A DNA stretch of 64,000 nucleotides from Blautia sp900556555 (GTDB taxonomy: Bacteria > Bacillota > Clostridia > Lachnospirales > Lachnospiraceae). Position numbers and translations under genes: made by a program. Below, in pieces: positions 34,195 through 43,047 of this stretch (the stretch's first letter is position 1; each line of letters starts with the position of its first letter). The DNA lies in assembly GCA_964250615.1 (NCBI GenBank), contig CAXUGM010000004.1. One strand, given 5' to 3'. The notes beneath the pieces were generated by a model that worked only from the letters and a program-made list of their open reading frames with translations, had not been told where the DNA came from and searched no databases.

Positions 34195-34665
34195 ATGATG
34201 AAAAAACATGTAGAAGATTCTCTTACAGAACAGACTTATCTTATGCGGCCGAAATATCTGAATGGGTATGGAAATCTGTTTGGCGGCCAGCTTATGGGGT
34301 GGATAGATGAAGTGGCAAGTATTGTGGCAATGCGGCACAGTGAGTCCGATATTACCACAGCAGCCATTGATAACTTGAATTTTAAACAGGGAGCTACCGT
34401 GGATGATGTAATCGTGCTGCGGGGAAGGATTACCCATGTGGGGCATACTTCTATGGAGGTGCGGGTGGACACATATGTGGAAGACCGGCACGGCATGCGG
34501 AAAATGATCAACAGGGCTTATGTGGTCATGGTAGCAGTGGACGAGCACCACAAGCCTGTACCGGTTCCTGGTTTGTATGTGGAAACAGAGTCCGGGAAGG
34601 CAGAGTGGGAAGGCGGCGAAAAACGGTATTTGCTGCGGAAACAGAGAAGAAAAGAGGGATATTGA
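34195..34665 (+). CDS. Acyl-CoA thioesterase (hotdog fold, YciA/BACH-like)
   Basis: A 156-residue hotdog-fold thioesterase. The core segment GNLFGGQLMGWIDEVASI carries the helix and catalytic Asp/Glu region, and the DNLNFKQGATVDDVIVLRG and VGHTSMEVRVD strands follow. The length is typical of single-domain acyl-CoA thioesterases. The substrate is unknown. Its stop overlaps the purine nucleoside phosphorylase start (TGATG), so it leads an operon running through polA and coaE. Confidence 0.88.
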   Translation: MMKKHVEDSLTEQTYLMRPKYLNGYGNLFGGQLMGWIDEVASIVAMRHSESDITTAAIDNLNFKQGATVDDVIVLRGRITHVGHTSMEVRVDTYVEDRHGMRKMINRAYVVMVAVDEHHKPVPVPGLYVETESGKAEWEGGEKRYLLRKQRRKEGY

Positions 34666-35495
34666 TGAATCCGGTTTATAAAAAGCTAGAACAATGCTTC
34701 CAGAGTGTAAGGAAGCGGACTGATTTTGTACCGAAAGTAGCTCTGGTTCTTGGCTCAGGACTGGGGGACTATGCAGAGGAAATCCAGATAGAGACCACGC
34801 TGTCCTATGAAGAAATAGAAGGCTTTCCGGTATCCACGGTGCCGGGGCATAAGGGCAGATTTGTTTTTGGATATGTGGGCCAGGTGCCTGTGGTGATCAT
34901 GCAGGGCCGCGTGCATTATTATGAGGGATATTCCATCACAGATGTGGTACTCCCCATCCGGCTTATGAAGCTTCTGGGTGCAGAGATTTTATTCCTGACC
35001 AACGCTGCCGGAGGTGTGAACCCGAAGTTCCATCCGGGAGATTTTATGATGATCACAGATCAGATTTCCTCTTTTGTGCCATCTCCGCTCATTGGTGCAA
35101 ATGTGGAGGAACTGGGAGAGCGGTTCAGTGATATGAGTGAGATTTATGATAAATGTTTGCAGGATTTACTGATGGATGTTGCAGAAGATTTGGAATTGCC
35201 TCTTCAAAAGGGCGTTTATATCCAGCTTACGGGACCGAACTATGAGTCACCGGCAGAGGTGCGGATGTGCAGGCTCTTAGGTGCAGATGCAGTAGGCATG
35301 AGTACCGCCTGCGAAGCAGTGGCAGCCAATCACTGCGGCATGAAAATCTGTGGAATTTCCTGCATCACAAATCTTGCCTGCGGTATGAGTGATACACCTT
35401 TGAATCACAAAGAAGTACAGGAGATTGCAGATAAGCGGGCACCGGAGTTTAAGCGGCTGCTCACAGAAGCGATTTTCCGTATGCAGGAAAAATGA
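34665..35495 (+). CDS. Purine nucleoside phosphorylase (inosine/guanosine type)
   Basis: Phosphorolyses purine nucleosides to free base and ribose-1-phosphate. The phosphate-binding LVLGSGLGD, the TVPGHKGRF and MQGRVHYYEGYS motifs, the LTNAAGG block and LTGPNYESPAEVRM with DAVGMSTACEAVAA are those of trimeric PNP (PunA type). The start at 34665 shares bases with the upstream stop and is preceded by AAAAGAGGG; an earlier in-frame start lies within the thioesterase. It has 276 residues. Confidence 0.94.
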   Translation: MNPVYKKLEQCFQSVRKRTDFVPKVALVLGSGLGDYAEEIQIETTLSYEEIEGFPVSTVPGHKGRFVFGYVGQVPVVIMQGRVHYYEGYSITDVVLPIRLMKLLGAEILFLTNAAGGVNPKFHPGDFMMITDQISSFVPSPLIGANVEELGERFSDMSEIYDKCLQDLLMDVAEDLELPLQKGVYIQLTGPNYESPAEVRMCRLLGADAVGMSTACEAVAANHCGMKICGISCITNLACGMSDTPLNHKEVQEIADKRAPEFKRLLTEAIFRMQEK

Positions 35496-35514
35496 AGAAA
35501 TAAAGGAGAACAAC

Positions 35515-38160
35515 ATGAGGGAAAAAATCCTGCTGATTGACGGACATAGTATATTAAACAGAGCCTATTACGGGCTTCCGGATCTGACGAATTCGGAAGG
35601 CCTTCATACAAATGCCATTTATGGTTTTTTAAATATTTTATTTAAGATGCTTGAGGAGGAGAAGCCGGACTATCTTACGGTTGCCTTTGATCTTCATGCA
35701 CCAACCTTCCGGCATCAGATGTACGATGCCTACAAGGGAACCAGAAAACCCATGCCATCAGAACTGAGGGAACAGGTTCCGGTGATGAAGGATGTGCTGG
35801 CAGCCATGGGAGTTGCCGTGATTTCCAAAGAGGGATATGAGGCAGATGACCTTCTTGGTACAGTGGCAAAGAGAAGTGAAGCAAAAGGCATGGATGTTAC
35901 GGTACTCTCAGGAGACCGTGATCTTCTTCAGCTTGCCACAGACCACATTTGTATCCGCATTCCAAAGACAAAAGGTGGAAAAACTACCATTGAGGATTAT
36001 TTTGCCAAAGATGTTCAGGAAGCATATCAGTTAAGCCCTTTGCAGATTATTGAACTAAAGGCACTTATGGGAGATACCGCAGACAACATCCCGGGATTGC
36101 CGGGAGTGGGAGAAAAAACAGCCACCAAGATTCTCCTGGAATATGGAAGTGTGGAAAATGCCCATGCCCACGCAGAAGAAATTAAGCCAAACAAGGCAAA
36201 AAATGCCTTTTTAGAGCATTATGACCTGGCAGTTTTAAGCAAAAAACTGGCAACCATTAACATAGAAAGCCCGGTGGAATATGACTGGGAAACAGCAAGG
36301 ATCCACAATTTATTTACAGAAGAAGCCTATGAATTTTTCAAGGAACTGGAATTTAAAAATTTCCTCTCCAAGTTTGAATCAGCGGGAACAGAAAAAGAGA
36401 TTCCGATTCAGATTTCTGTCATAACAGACTGGGCAGAAGCAGAAGAGATATTGAAGCAGGCAAAAGAAAAAGCGGAACTTGGGTTAGAGCTTTTGGAGGA
36501 AAAAAATTGTCTTCTTGGCCTTGGAATCGCCTGGAAAGAGGGAGAAGAGGTGAAGTCCTTCAGTTTCCTGCCCCAGGGATTTATGACAGAAGCGTATATC
36601 TTGGAAAAAGCACAGGAATTGTGCAGTGAAACCGCAAGTGTTTCTTCTTTGAATGTAAAGGGAATGCTCAAGCACATGGATTTGGAACATCACAGTGCAA
36701 TGTTTGATGCAGGACTGGCAGCCTATCTGCTGAACCCTCTGAAATCAGAATACACTTATGATGATATTGCAAAAGAATATCTGGGAGAAATGCTTCCGGC
36801 AAAAGAGGATTTGTTAGGGAAACTCTCCTATGAAAAAGCAGCAAAAGAACAGGAAGATGCCCTGGCAAAAAGTATCTGTTATATGGCCTATGCAGCCCTC
36901 TGTTCCAGAAAGCCGCTCTTAATAGCACTGGAAGAGACAGGAATGAAAACCTTGTTTACAGACATGGAGATGCCTCTTTTATATACATTGTCAGATATGG
37001 AAAAAGAGGGGATTCTGGTCAATGCAGAAGAGTTAAAAACCTATGGGGAAAATCTCCAGGTGAGGATTCAGGAGCTGGAAACCATAATCTGGGAGCAGGC
37101 CGGGGAAGAATTTAACATCAATTCTCCGAAACAGCTTGGGGTGATTCTGTTTGAGAAACTTCAGATGCCGGGAGGCAAGAAGACAAAGACCGGTTATTCT
37201 ACAGCAGCAGATGTGCTGGATAAGCTGGCACCAGACCATAAGATTGTGGCAGACATCCTGGAATACCGCCAGCTTACGAAATTAAAATCCACCTATGCAG
37301 ACGGGCTGGCAAATTATATTGACAAAGGCGGCAGGATACATTCCACCTTTAACCAGACGATTACTGCAACAGGAAGAATCAGCAGTACAGAGCCAAATCT
37401 TCAGAATATACCGATCAGGACAGAGCTTGGACGACTTTTGAGGAAGGTATTTATTCCCAAAGAGGGATTTGTATTTCTGGATGCAGACTATTCCCAGATT
37501 GAATTACGAGTTCTGGCCCATATGTCAGGAGATGAGAAGCTAATCCAGGCGTACAAAGAGGCACAGGATATTCACAGAATGACAGCTTCTCAGGTATTCC
37601 ACATTCCATTTGATGAGGTAACACCTCTTCAGAGAAGAAATGCCAAGGCAGTAAACTTTGGAATTGTATATGGAATCAGTTCTTTTGGGCTGAGCCAGGA
37701 TTTGAGCATCACCAGAAAAGAAGCAGCACAGTATATTGAAAATTATTTCGAAACTTATCCGAAAATAAAAGGATTTTTGGATGGACTAGTGGAATCAGGA
37801 AAAGAAAACGGCTATGTGGCAACCATGTTTGGCCGCCGCAGGCCGGTTCCGGAGCTGAAATCCAGCAATTTTATGCAGCGGTCTTTCGGAGAGCGTGTGG
37901 CAATGAACTCACCCATTCAGGGAACCGCAGCGGATATCATTAAAATTGCCATGATTCGTGTCCACAGGCGTTTAAAAGAAGAACAATTGAAGTCAAGGCT
38001 GATTCTTCAGGTGCATGATGAGCTCTTGATTGAAACAGCCAAAGAGGAAGTAGAGATTGTTTCTCAGATTTTAGAAGAGGAGATGAAAGGGGCAGCAGAT
38101 TTGTCTGTGTCCTTGGAGATTGATATGCATACCGGGGAGAACTGGTATGAGGCGAAATAG
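35515..38160 (+). CDS. polA: DNA polymerase I
   Basis: A family A polymerase of 881 residues for repair and Okazaki-fragment maturation. The N-terminal 5'-nuclease domain (1 to about 290) has LLIDGHSILNRAYYG, EADDLLG, SGDRDLLQL and GLPGVGEKTA. The middle 3'-5' exonuclease domain is degenerate: the acidic DxE motif is replaced by LGLELLEEKN, so proofreading is probably absent, as in Taq and Bacillus enzymes. The polymerase domain carries motif A DADYSQIELRVLAH, the RRNAKAVNFGIVYG helix and motif C QVHDELLIE. ATG 35515 follows AAGGAGAA; a longer frame overlaps the upstream gene. Confidence 0.97.
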   Translation: MREKILLIDGHSILNRAYYGLPDLTNSEGLHTNAIYGFLNILFKMLEEEKPDYLTVAFDLHAPTFRHQMYDAYKGTRKPMPSELREQVPVMKDVLAAMGVAVISKEGYEADDLLGTVAKRSEAKGMDVTVLSGDRDLLQLATDHICIRIPKTKGGKTTIEDYFAKDVQEAYQLSPLQIIELKALMGDTADNIPGLPGVGEKTATKILLEYGSVENAHAHAEEIKPNKAKNAFLEHYDLAVLSKKLATINIESPVEYDWETARIHNLFTEEAYEFFKELEFKNFLSKFESAGTEKEIPIQISVITDWAEAEEILKQAKEKAELGLELLEEKNCLLGLGIAWKEGEEVKSFSFLPQGFMTEAYILEKAQELCSETASVSSLNVKGMLKHMDLEHHSAMFDAGLAAYLLNPLKSEYTYDDIAKEYLGEMLPAKEDLLGKLSYEKAAKEQEDALAKSICYMAYAALCSRKPLLIALEETGMKTLFTDMEMPLLYTLSDMEKEGILVNAEELKTYGENLQVRIQELETIIWEQAGEEFNINSPKQLGVILFEKLQMPGGKKTKTGYSTAADVLDKLAPDHKIVADILEYRQLTKLKSTYADGLANYIDKGGRIHSTFNQTITATGRISSTEPNLQNIPIRTELGRLLRKVFIPKEGFVFLDADYSQIELRVLAHMSGDEKLIQAYKEAQDIHRMTASQVFHIPFDEVTPLQRRNAKAVNFGIVYGISSFGLSQDLSITRKEAAQYIENYFETYPKIKGFLDGLVESGKENGYVATMFGRRRPVPELKSSNFMQRSFGERVAMNSPIQGTAADIIKIAMIRVHRRLKEEQLKSRLILQVHDELLIETAKEEVEIVSQILEEEMKGAADLSVSLEIDMHTGENWYEAK

Positions 38161-38184
38161 AGTTGTACAAAGGAGGCAGAGCTT

Positions 38185-38787
38185 ATGAGGATTATAGGAG
38201 TAACCGGCGGAGTTGGTTCCGGAAAAAGTGCAGTGTTGAATTATCTTGAAGACCACTTTGATTCCAGAGTGGTGAAGGCAGATGAAGTAGGACATTTACT
38301 GATGATGCCCGGAAGAGCTTGTTATGAACCTGTTATTGAGTTGTTTGGGGAATGGATTGTAAAGGAAGATACTTCTCTGGACCGTCAGGCTATTGCCTCT
38401 ATTGTATTTCAGGAGCCGGAAATGCTGCAAAAACTGGATGATATTGTACATCCGGCAGTTTATCAATACATTGTCAGGGAGATTGAGCATTCCAAAAAAG
38501 AGGGAACAGAATTTTTCTTTATTGAGGCTGCTTTGCTTTTGGAAGAAAAATATGATGAAATTTGTGATGAGGTGTGGTATATTTATTGCGAAAAAGAAGT
38601 CCGCATGGAGAGGCTCCGCCGTGACCGGGGGTATTCAGATGAAAAAATCGAGAGCCTGATGCGCAATCAGCTCTCTGAGGATGAATTTGAAGCCAGATGC
38701 GACTTCCAGATTTACAATAGTGAAGATGTGGCTCACACCCATCTTCAGATTGAGCGAAGGATGAGAACTTATTATGAATCTATGTAG
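38185..38787 (+). CDS. coaE: Dephospho-CoA kinase
   Basis: Catalyses the last step of coenzyme A synthesis, phosphorylating the 3' hydroxyl of dephospho-CoA. The P-loop GGVGSGKS is at 8-15, a lid region follows the DDIVHPAVY motif and the acidic segment FIEAALLLE is conserved. The 200-residue length is standard. It sits 24 nt behind polA, a conserved pairing, and overlaps the MBL-fold gene by 14 nt. Confidence 0.95.
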   Translation: MRIIGVTGGVGSGKSAVLNYLEDHFDSRVVKADEVGHLLMMPGRACYEPVIELFGEWIVKEDTSLDRQAIASIVFQEPEMLQKLDDIVHPAVYQYIVREIEHSKKEGTEFFFIEAALLLEEKYDEICDEVWYIYCEKEVRMERLRRDRGYSDEKIESLMRNQLSEDEFEARCDFQIYNSEDVAHTHLQIERRMRTYYESM

Positions 38788-39571
38788 TATAGCCAGCGGA
38801 AGCAGCGGAAACTGTATTTACGTTGGAAGTGATACCACCAGCCTTCTGGTGGATGTAGGAATCAGCGGGAAAAGGATTGAAGAAGGGCTCCGCAGCATTG
38901 ACCGCACCACAGGAGAATGTGACGGAATCCTGATCACTCATGAACATTCCGACCATATCAAAGGACTTGGGGTGATCTCCAGAAAACACAAAATCCCCAT
39001 TTATTGCACAAGAGGAACCATGGAAGCCATGGGGAATATGTCATCTCTTGGAAAAATGCCGGAGGGGCTGTTCAGGCCCATTGAAGCAGACCATACCTAT
39101 ACCATTGGGGATCTGGAGATACAGCCCTTTACCATCTCTCACGATGCGGCAGAGCCGGTAGGATACCGGATTAACCAGGGAAATAAATCCGCAGGGATTG
39201 CCACAGACCTTGGATATTATGATGAATACATAGTGCAAAAGCTGTCAGGACTTGATGTGCTGCTTTTGGAGGCCAATCATGATGTGAATATGCTTCAGGT
39301 GGGAAGTTATCCTTATTATCTGAAACAGCGTATTCTGGGAAAACGTGGCCATCTTTCCAATGAAACAGCAGGAAGACTCTTATGCAGATTGCTCCATGAT
39401 CAGATGAAAGCAGTATTTCTTGGGCATCTAAGCAGAGAAAATAATTACGAGGCATTGGCATACGAAACCGTATGCTCCGAAGTTACAATGGGAGAAAATC
39501 CATGGAATTCCAGGGATTTTAAAATAACTGTTGCACACAGGGATCAGATTTCTGAACTGGTAACAGTCTAA
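38774..39571 (+). CDS. MBL-fold metallohydrolase, WalJ/YycJ-like
   Basis: A 265-residue metallo-beta-lactamase-fold protein. The first motif THEHSDHIKGLG and later ligands in TISHDAAEPVGYR, ATDLGYYDE and LLLEANHD form the two-metal site. The N-terminal LCSIASGSSGNC is typical of YycJ/WalJ, a putative exonuclease co-inherited with the WalKR system, but here it sits beside coaE-polA instead. Reaction and substrate are unproven. The reading frame overlaps coaE. Confidence 0.88.
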   Translation: MNLCSIASGSSGNCIYVGSDTTSLLVDVGISGKRIEEGLRSIDRTTGECDGILITHEHSDHIKGLGVISRKHKIPIYCTRGTMEAMGNMSSLGKMPEGLFRPIEADHTYTIGDLEIQPFTISHDAAEPVGYRINQGNKSAGIATDLGYYDEYIVQKLSGLDVLLLEANHDVNMLQVGSYPYYLKQRILGKRGHLSNETAGRLLCRLLHDQMKAVFLGHLSRENNYEALAYETVCSEVTMGENPWNSRDFKITVAHRDQISELVTV

Positions 39572-39594
39572 AAAAGAGAAAAAGGAGTACAGTC

Positions 39595-39867
39595 ATGAAA
39601 AAAACCATTATCACAGTCGTAGGAGAAGACACCGTAGGAATCATTGCAAAGGTATGTACTTATCTGGCAGAGAATAACATTAATATTTTGAATATTTCTC
39701 AGACCATTGTAGATGGATATTTTAATATGATGATGATTACTGATACCAGCATGGCTTCTAAGAAACTTAGCGTGATCGCAGAAGAACTGAATGCTGTGGG
39801 AAAAGAAATCGGCGTGGTCATCCGTGTACAGTTAGAAGATATTTTTACAAAAATGCACAGAATCTAA
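39595..39867 (+). CDS. ACT domain-containing protein (UPF0237)
   Basis: A single ACT domain of 90 residues (TIITVVGEDTVGIIAKVCTY, the LNISQTIVDGYFNMMM strand). Such stand-alone ACT proteins usually bind a small ligand and regulate a partner. The partner is probably the next gene, the UPF0210/PFL protein, 31 nt downstream; these two families are found together across Firmicutes. Confidence 0.92.
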   Translation: MKKTIITVVGEDTVGIIAKVCTYLAENNINILNISQTIVDGYFNMMMITDTSMASKKLSVIAEELNAVGKEIGVVIRVQLEDIFTKMHRI

Positions 39868-39898
39868 AGCAGCAGGGGAAAGGACAGGAGATTAGACT

Positions 39899-41263
39899 AT
39901 GATTAATATGTATGAGGTCAATGAGACCAATAAAATGATTGAGCAGGAAAACCTGGATGTGCGTACCATTACCCTTGGTATCAGTCTCTTGGATTGTATT
40001 GATTCTGATTTGCAGCAGGTAAACCGCAAGATTTATGAAAAAATCACCCGTCTTGCCAGTCATCTGGTGGAGACAGGAGAAGATATTTCCAAAGAATTTG
40101 GAATTCCTGTAGTCAATAAACGTATTTCCGTGACTCCCATTGCACTGATCGGGGGAGCTGCCTGCAAATCCTCAGAGGATTTCGTGACACTGGCGCAGAC
40201 TCTTGACAAAGCAGCAAAAGAGGTTGGCGTGAATTTCATTGGTGGTTATTCTGCAACTGTGTGTAAGGGCATGACAGCAGCAGATGAACTGCTGATCCGT
40301 TCCATTCCGGAGGCTCTTGCTACTACAGAGCGTGTGTGCAGTTCCATTAACCTTGGCTCTACCAAAACAGGAATCAACATGGATGCAGTCCGTCTCATGG
40401 GTGATATTGTGGTGGAGACTGCACAGGCCACCAAAGAACAGGATTCTCTTGGATGTGCAAAACTGGTGGTATTCTGCAATGCACCGGATGACAACCCGTT
40501 TATGGCAGGTGCTTTTCATGGTGTTACAGAGGCGGATGCCATCATCAATGTAGGTGTATCCGGACCAGGTGTGGTAAAGACCGCATTGGAACAGGTAAGG
40601 GGAAAAAGTTTTGAAGTCCTTTGTGAGACCATTAAGAAAACGGCATTTAAGGTTACCCGTGTAGGACAGCTGGTGGCACAGGAAGCTTCCAAACGTCTGG
40701 GTATTCCTTTTGGCATCATTGATTTATCTCTGGCACCCACACCAGCTATTGGAGACAGTGTAGCAGATATTCTTCATGAAATCGGTGTGGAATATGCCGG
40801 AGCACCGGGAACCACGGCTGCACTTGCACTCCTAAACGACCAGGTGAAAAAAGGTGGTGTCATGGCTTCTTCCTATGTAGGCGGATTAAGCGGTGCGTTT
40901 ATTCCAGTTAGTGAAGACCAGGGAATGATTGATGCAGTTGTTGCAAATGCCCTTACCATTGAAAAACTGGAAGCAATGACCTGTGTATGCTCCGTGGGTC
41001 TTGATATGATCGCCATTCCGGGAGATACCAAGCCAACCACCATTGCAGGTATCATTGCAGATGAATGTGCCATCGGTATGGTGAACCAGAAGACTACAGC
41101 CGTGCGTCTGATTCCGGTGATTGGAAAAGGCGTTGGTGAGACTGTGGAATTCGGAGGGCTCTTAGGTTATGCACCAATTATGCCGGTAAATCCGTATTCC
41201 TGTGAGAATTTTGTAAACAGAAAGGGCAGAATTCCTGCACCGATTCATAGCTTTAAGAATTAA
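39899..41263 (+). CDS. PFL-family protein UPF0210 (DUF711)
   Basis: A 454-residue cytoplasmic protein of the UPF0210/DUF711 family, distantly related to pyruvate formate-lyase folds. Recognisable segments are NKRISVTPIALIGG, GINMDAVRLMGDIV, FCNAPDDNPFMAGAFHG and the C-terminal FGGLLGYAPIMPVN. No glycyl-radical motif is visible near the C terminus, so it is probably not a radical enzyme. The function is unknown. It is coupled to the ACT gene and ends this operon. Confidence 0.9.
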   Translation: MINMYEVNETNKMIEQENLDVRTITLGISLLDCIDSDLQQVNRKIYEKITRLASHLVETGEDISKEFGIPVVNKRISVTPIALIGGAACKSSEDFVTLAQTLDKAAKEVGVNFIGGYSATVCKGMTAADELLIRSIPEALATTERVCSSINLGSTKTGINMDAVRLMGDIVVETAQATKEQDSLGCAKLVVFCNAPDDNPFMAGAFHGVTEADAIINVGVSGPGVVKTALEQVRGKSFEVLCETIKKTAFKVTRVGQLVAQEASKRLGIPFGIIDLSLAPTPAIGDSVADILHEIGVEYAGAPGTTAALALLNDQVKKGGVMASSYVGGLSGAFIPVSEDQGMIDAVVANALTIEKLEAMTCVCSVGLDMIAIPGDTKPTTIAGIIADECAIGMVNQKTTAVRLIPVIGKGVGETVEFGGLLGYAPIMPVNPYSCENFVNRKGRIPAPIHSFKN

Positions 41264-41373
41264 GCAGCTATATTGTATGTAAAAATAGATTATTTTTGCA
41301 AAATAAAAATATTCTTCCCTCCACCGGAAATAAGAAGAAAAGGCCAGTGAAGAGAAGAATCACAGAATAGTTT

Positions 41374-42618
41374 TCATAAAATTACAGGCGGCTTTTGCAG
41401 GTCATTGACAAAAGCAGTCTGTTTTTTTGCACATTTTACAGATTCATACAAATCAGAAAGGAATAAGTCTTTTTCAAAGGCACTGGCAGCAGATGGACTT
41501 AATTGTTTCTGATAATCAGCAGCTTTTGTGATAATAGGAATCCTGCTTTTTTTCTGCATGGTACGAAGAAAAGGAGAGTGGTCTTTCCGGAATCCCAGGA
41601 GCCTTACATAAGAAGGTTTCTGTGTCTGCATCTCCTGGGTGATGCCAAGAAGGGCATGGAGCAGTCCCCTGCAAATCCGGGTGTATGTCAGTTCCTTTGT
41701 TTTTAGCTGGAGAACAAATTGTGAAAAAGATTGGAAACTGTTCAATTGTTTATAAATTCTCCGGCATAAGTCTGGTGATAAATCTGCGAATTGGCACAGG
41801 GTTTCTGCCGTATGCTGCATAAGCTGGTACTTCAGCAAAAGGGAAAAATCGTTTTCATCCATGAAAGTCCCGGAAGAAAGCAGAGATTCCATATAGTCCC
41901 AGACTGGCTTTGGCTGCGCCTTGGAAAAAGCGGAAAACGAATCCGTCTGTCTGGCACGTTGCTTTTTCAATGCGTTTCGTATGGCAGAGGCACTGGGGAA
42001 AAGGGTATCCAGTTCCGTGCTGTGGTAGGAACCGCCTTTTCGTTCTATAGTGATAGGACGGATGGGGCTCTTTTGTGCCAGCAGAGCCTTGCAGTATTCA
42101 ATTCCCAGGATATTGTTTGGTGTATCGAGAAAATCTCCGTTCATAGAAAGGGAAGATTCCAGATCATACACTTTTAAAGCGGTTTTTCTGGCAGCAGGGA
42201 AGGAGGCACCCTGTCTTAGAGCCTCTTTTAGAGCCCTGCGGTAAAGAGGCGGTTCTTCTAACAAAACGGTAGCAGCCTGGATGCAAGCAGAAATATCTCC
42301 GGATTCACTTCCAAAAGAAAGAAAATCCATACAGTTTAGAGCGTCAAAAATACCGACACCGCCTCTGGCAAAAAATTCCGCACTGCCTGTTGCATACGAA
42401 CCCGGCAATTCCAGTACCACATCTGCACCGCCCAGCAAAGCCATTCTGGCTCTTTCGTGTTTGGAAAATATGGCGGGAGTACCTCTCTGTACGAAATCAC
42501 CACTCATAAGAACAACTGTAAAATCTGCATTGGTCTTTTCCTTTGACTGTTCAATCTGATAGGCATGCCCGTTATGAAACGGATTATATTCTGCTATGAT
42601 TCCTACTGCTTTTTTCAT
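41374..42618 (-). CDS. tmcAL: tRNA(Met) cytidine acetate ligase TmcAL
   Basis: A 414-residue enzyme that acetylates the wobble cytidine of elongator tRNA-Met using acetate and ATP. The N-terminal nucleotidylyltransferase motif IIAEYNPFHNGHAYQ (with HNGH) and VVLMSGDFVQRGTPAIFSK are clear, as is the E-rich VVLELPGSYATGSAEFFARG. The ATG at 42618 follows AAAGGA on the - strand; an upstream extension of 46 residues has no such site. The neighbouring genes run the other way. It matches the acetate-producing physiology suggested by ackA. Confidence 0.92.
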   Translation of the reverse strand: MKKAVGIIAEYNPFHNGHAYQIEQSKEKTNADFTVVLMSGDFVQRGTPAIFSKHERARMALLGGADVVLELPGSYATGSAEFFARGGVGIFDALNCMDFLSFGSESGDISACIQAATVLLEEPPLYRRALKEALRQGASFPAARKTALKVYDLESSLSMNGDFLDTPNNILGIEYCKALLAQKSPIRPITIERKGGSYHSTELDTLFPSASAIRNALKKQRARQTDSFSAFSKAQPKPVWDYMESLLSSGTFMDENDFSLLLKYQLMQHTAETLCQFADLSPDLCRRIYKQLNSFQSFSQFVLQLKTKELTYTRICRGLLHALLGITQEMQTQKPSYVRLLGFRKDHSPFLRTMQKKSRIPIITKAADYQKQLSPSAASAFEKDLFLSDLYESVKCAKKQTAFVNDLQKPPVIL

Positions 42619-42694
42619 GAAAAAATCCTTTCTGGTGGATGCAGCCTGGTATCTTTGAATTTTGCAGGCTGAAAATATAGTTTTCGATGAAAGT

Positions 42695-42724
42695 ATTATA
42701 CCGTGAATGATGTGCAAATGGCAA
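42695..42724 (-). promoter_or_regulatory. Promoter of tmcAL
   Basis: On the - strand TTGCCA (42724-42719), 18 nt, TATAAT (42700-42695), about 77 nt before the tmcAL start. Confidence 0.65.
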
Positions 42725-42809
42725 GCGGATAGGAAAAAGTAGGTGAAAATTGCCATGAGAAGATTTATGGCCTATAAGGCTATATATTTTATCTAAATAA
42801 AAATCAAGG

Positions 42810-42839
42810 TTGCTTCTTTCTAGGTTCATCTATTATAAT
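42810..42839 (+). promoter_or_regulatory. Promoter before PD-(D/E)XK nuclease
   Basis: TTGCTT, 18-nt spacer, TATAAT on the + strand, about 200 nt before the nuclease gene. A short reading frame lies between. Confidence 0.5.
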
Positions 42840-42889
42840 GAAAGCATAGAAACTCAATGTATGGATATCAGATTTATAGGGAAGGTGAT

Positions 42890-43027
42890 TTGGCAAAGAA
42901 ATTTCATTTCTACAGAAGAGAAACATATGTGGATTTTTCACATTCCGGGAAGATACGACTAGAAAATGTAATCCAAAGTACAGGAGATAACACGATATCA
43001 GTTATTCTGATAATCAGCTTGAAATAA
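42890..43027 (+). CDS. Doubtful small reading frame (45 codons)
   Basis: A TTG at 42890 preceded by AGGGAAGGTGA opens a frame of 45 residues (an ATG at 42857 would give 56) that ends 20 nt before the nuclease gene. The start spacing and the promoter upstream make translation possible, but I recognise nothing in the short charged peptide. It could be a remnant of an earlier gene in the patch. Confidence 0.2.
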   Translation: MAKKFHFYRRETYVDFSHSGKIRLENVIQSTGDNTISVILIISLK

Positions 43028-43047
43028 AAAAAGAGCGAGGTGTTAAT

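Larger units (their letters stand above)
42619..43047. other. 429-nt intergenic region between tmcAL and the nuclease gene
   Basis: The left part carries the tmcAL promoter on the - strand. The right part has a + strand promoter candidate (TTGCTT 42810-42815, 18 nt, TATAAT 42834-42839) followed by a short doubtful reading frame ending at 43027. I see no repeat, tRNA or transposon end. Confidence 0.6.

Noticed and set aside
41281..41297. AT-only stem after the PFL gene
   Set aside because: AAAATA/TATTTT without GC pairs is too weak for a terminator.
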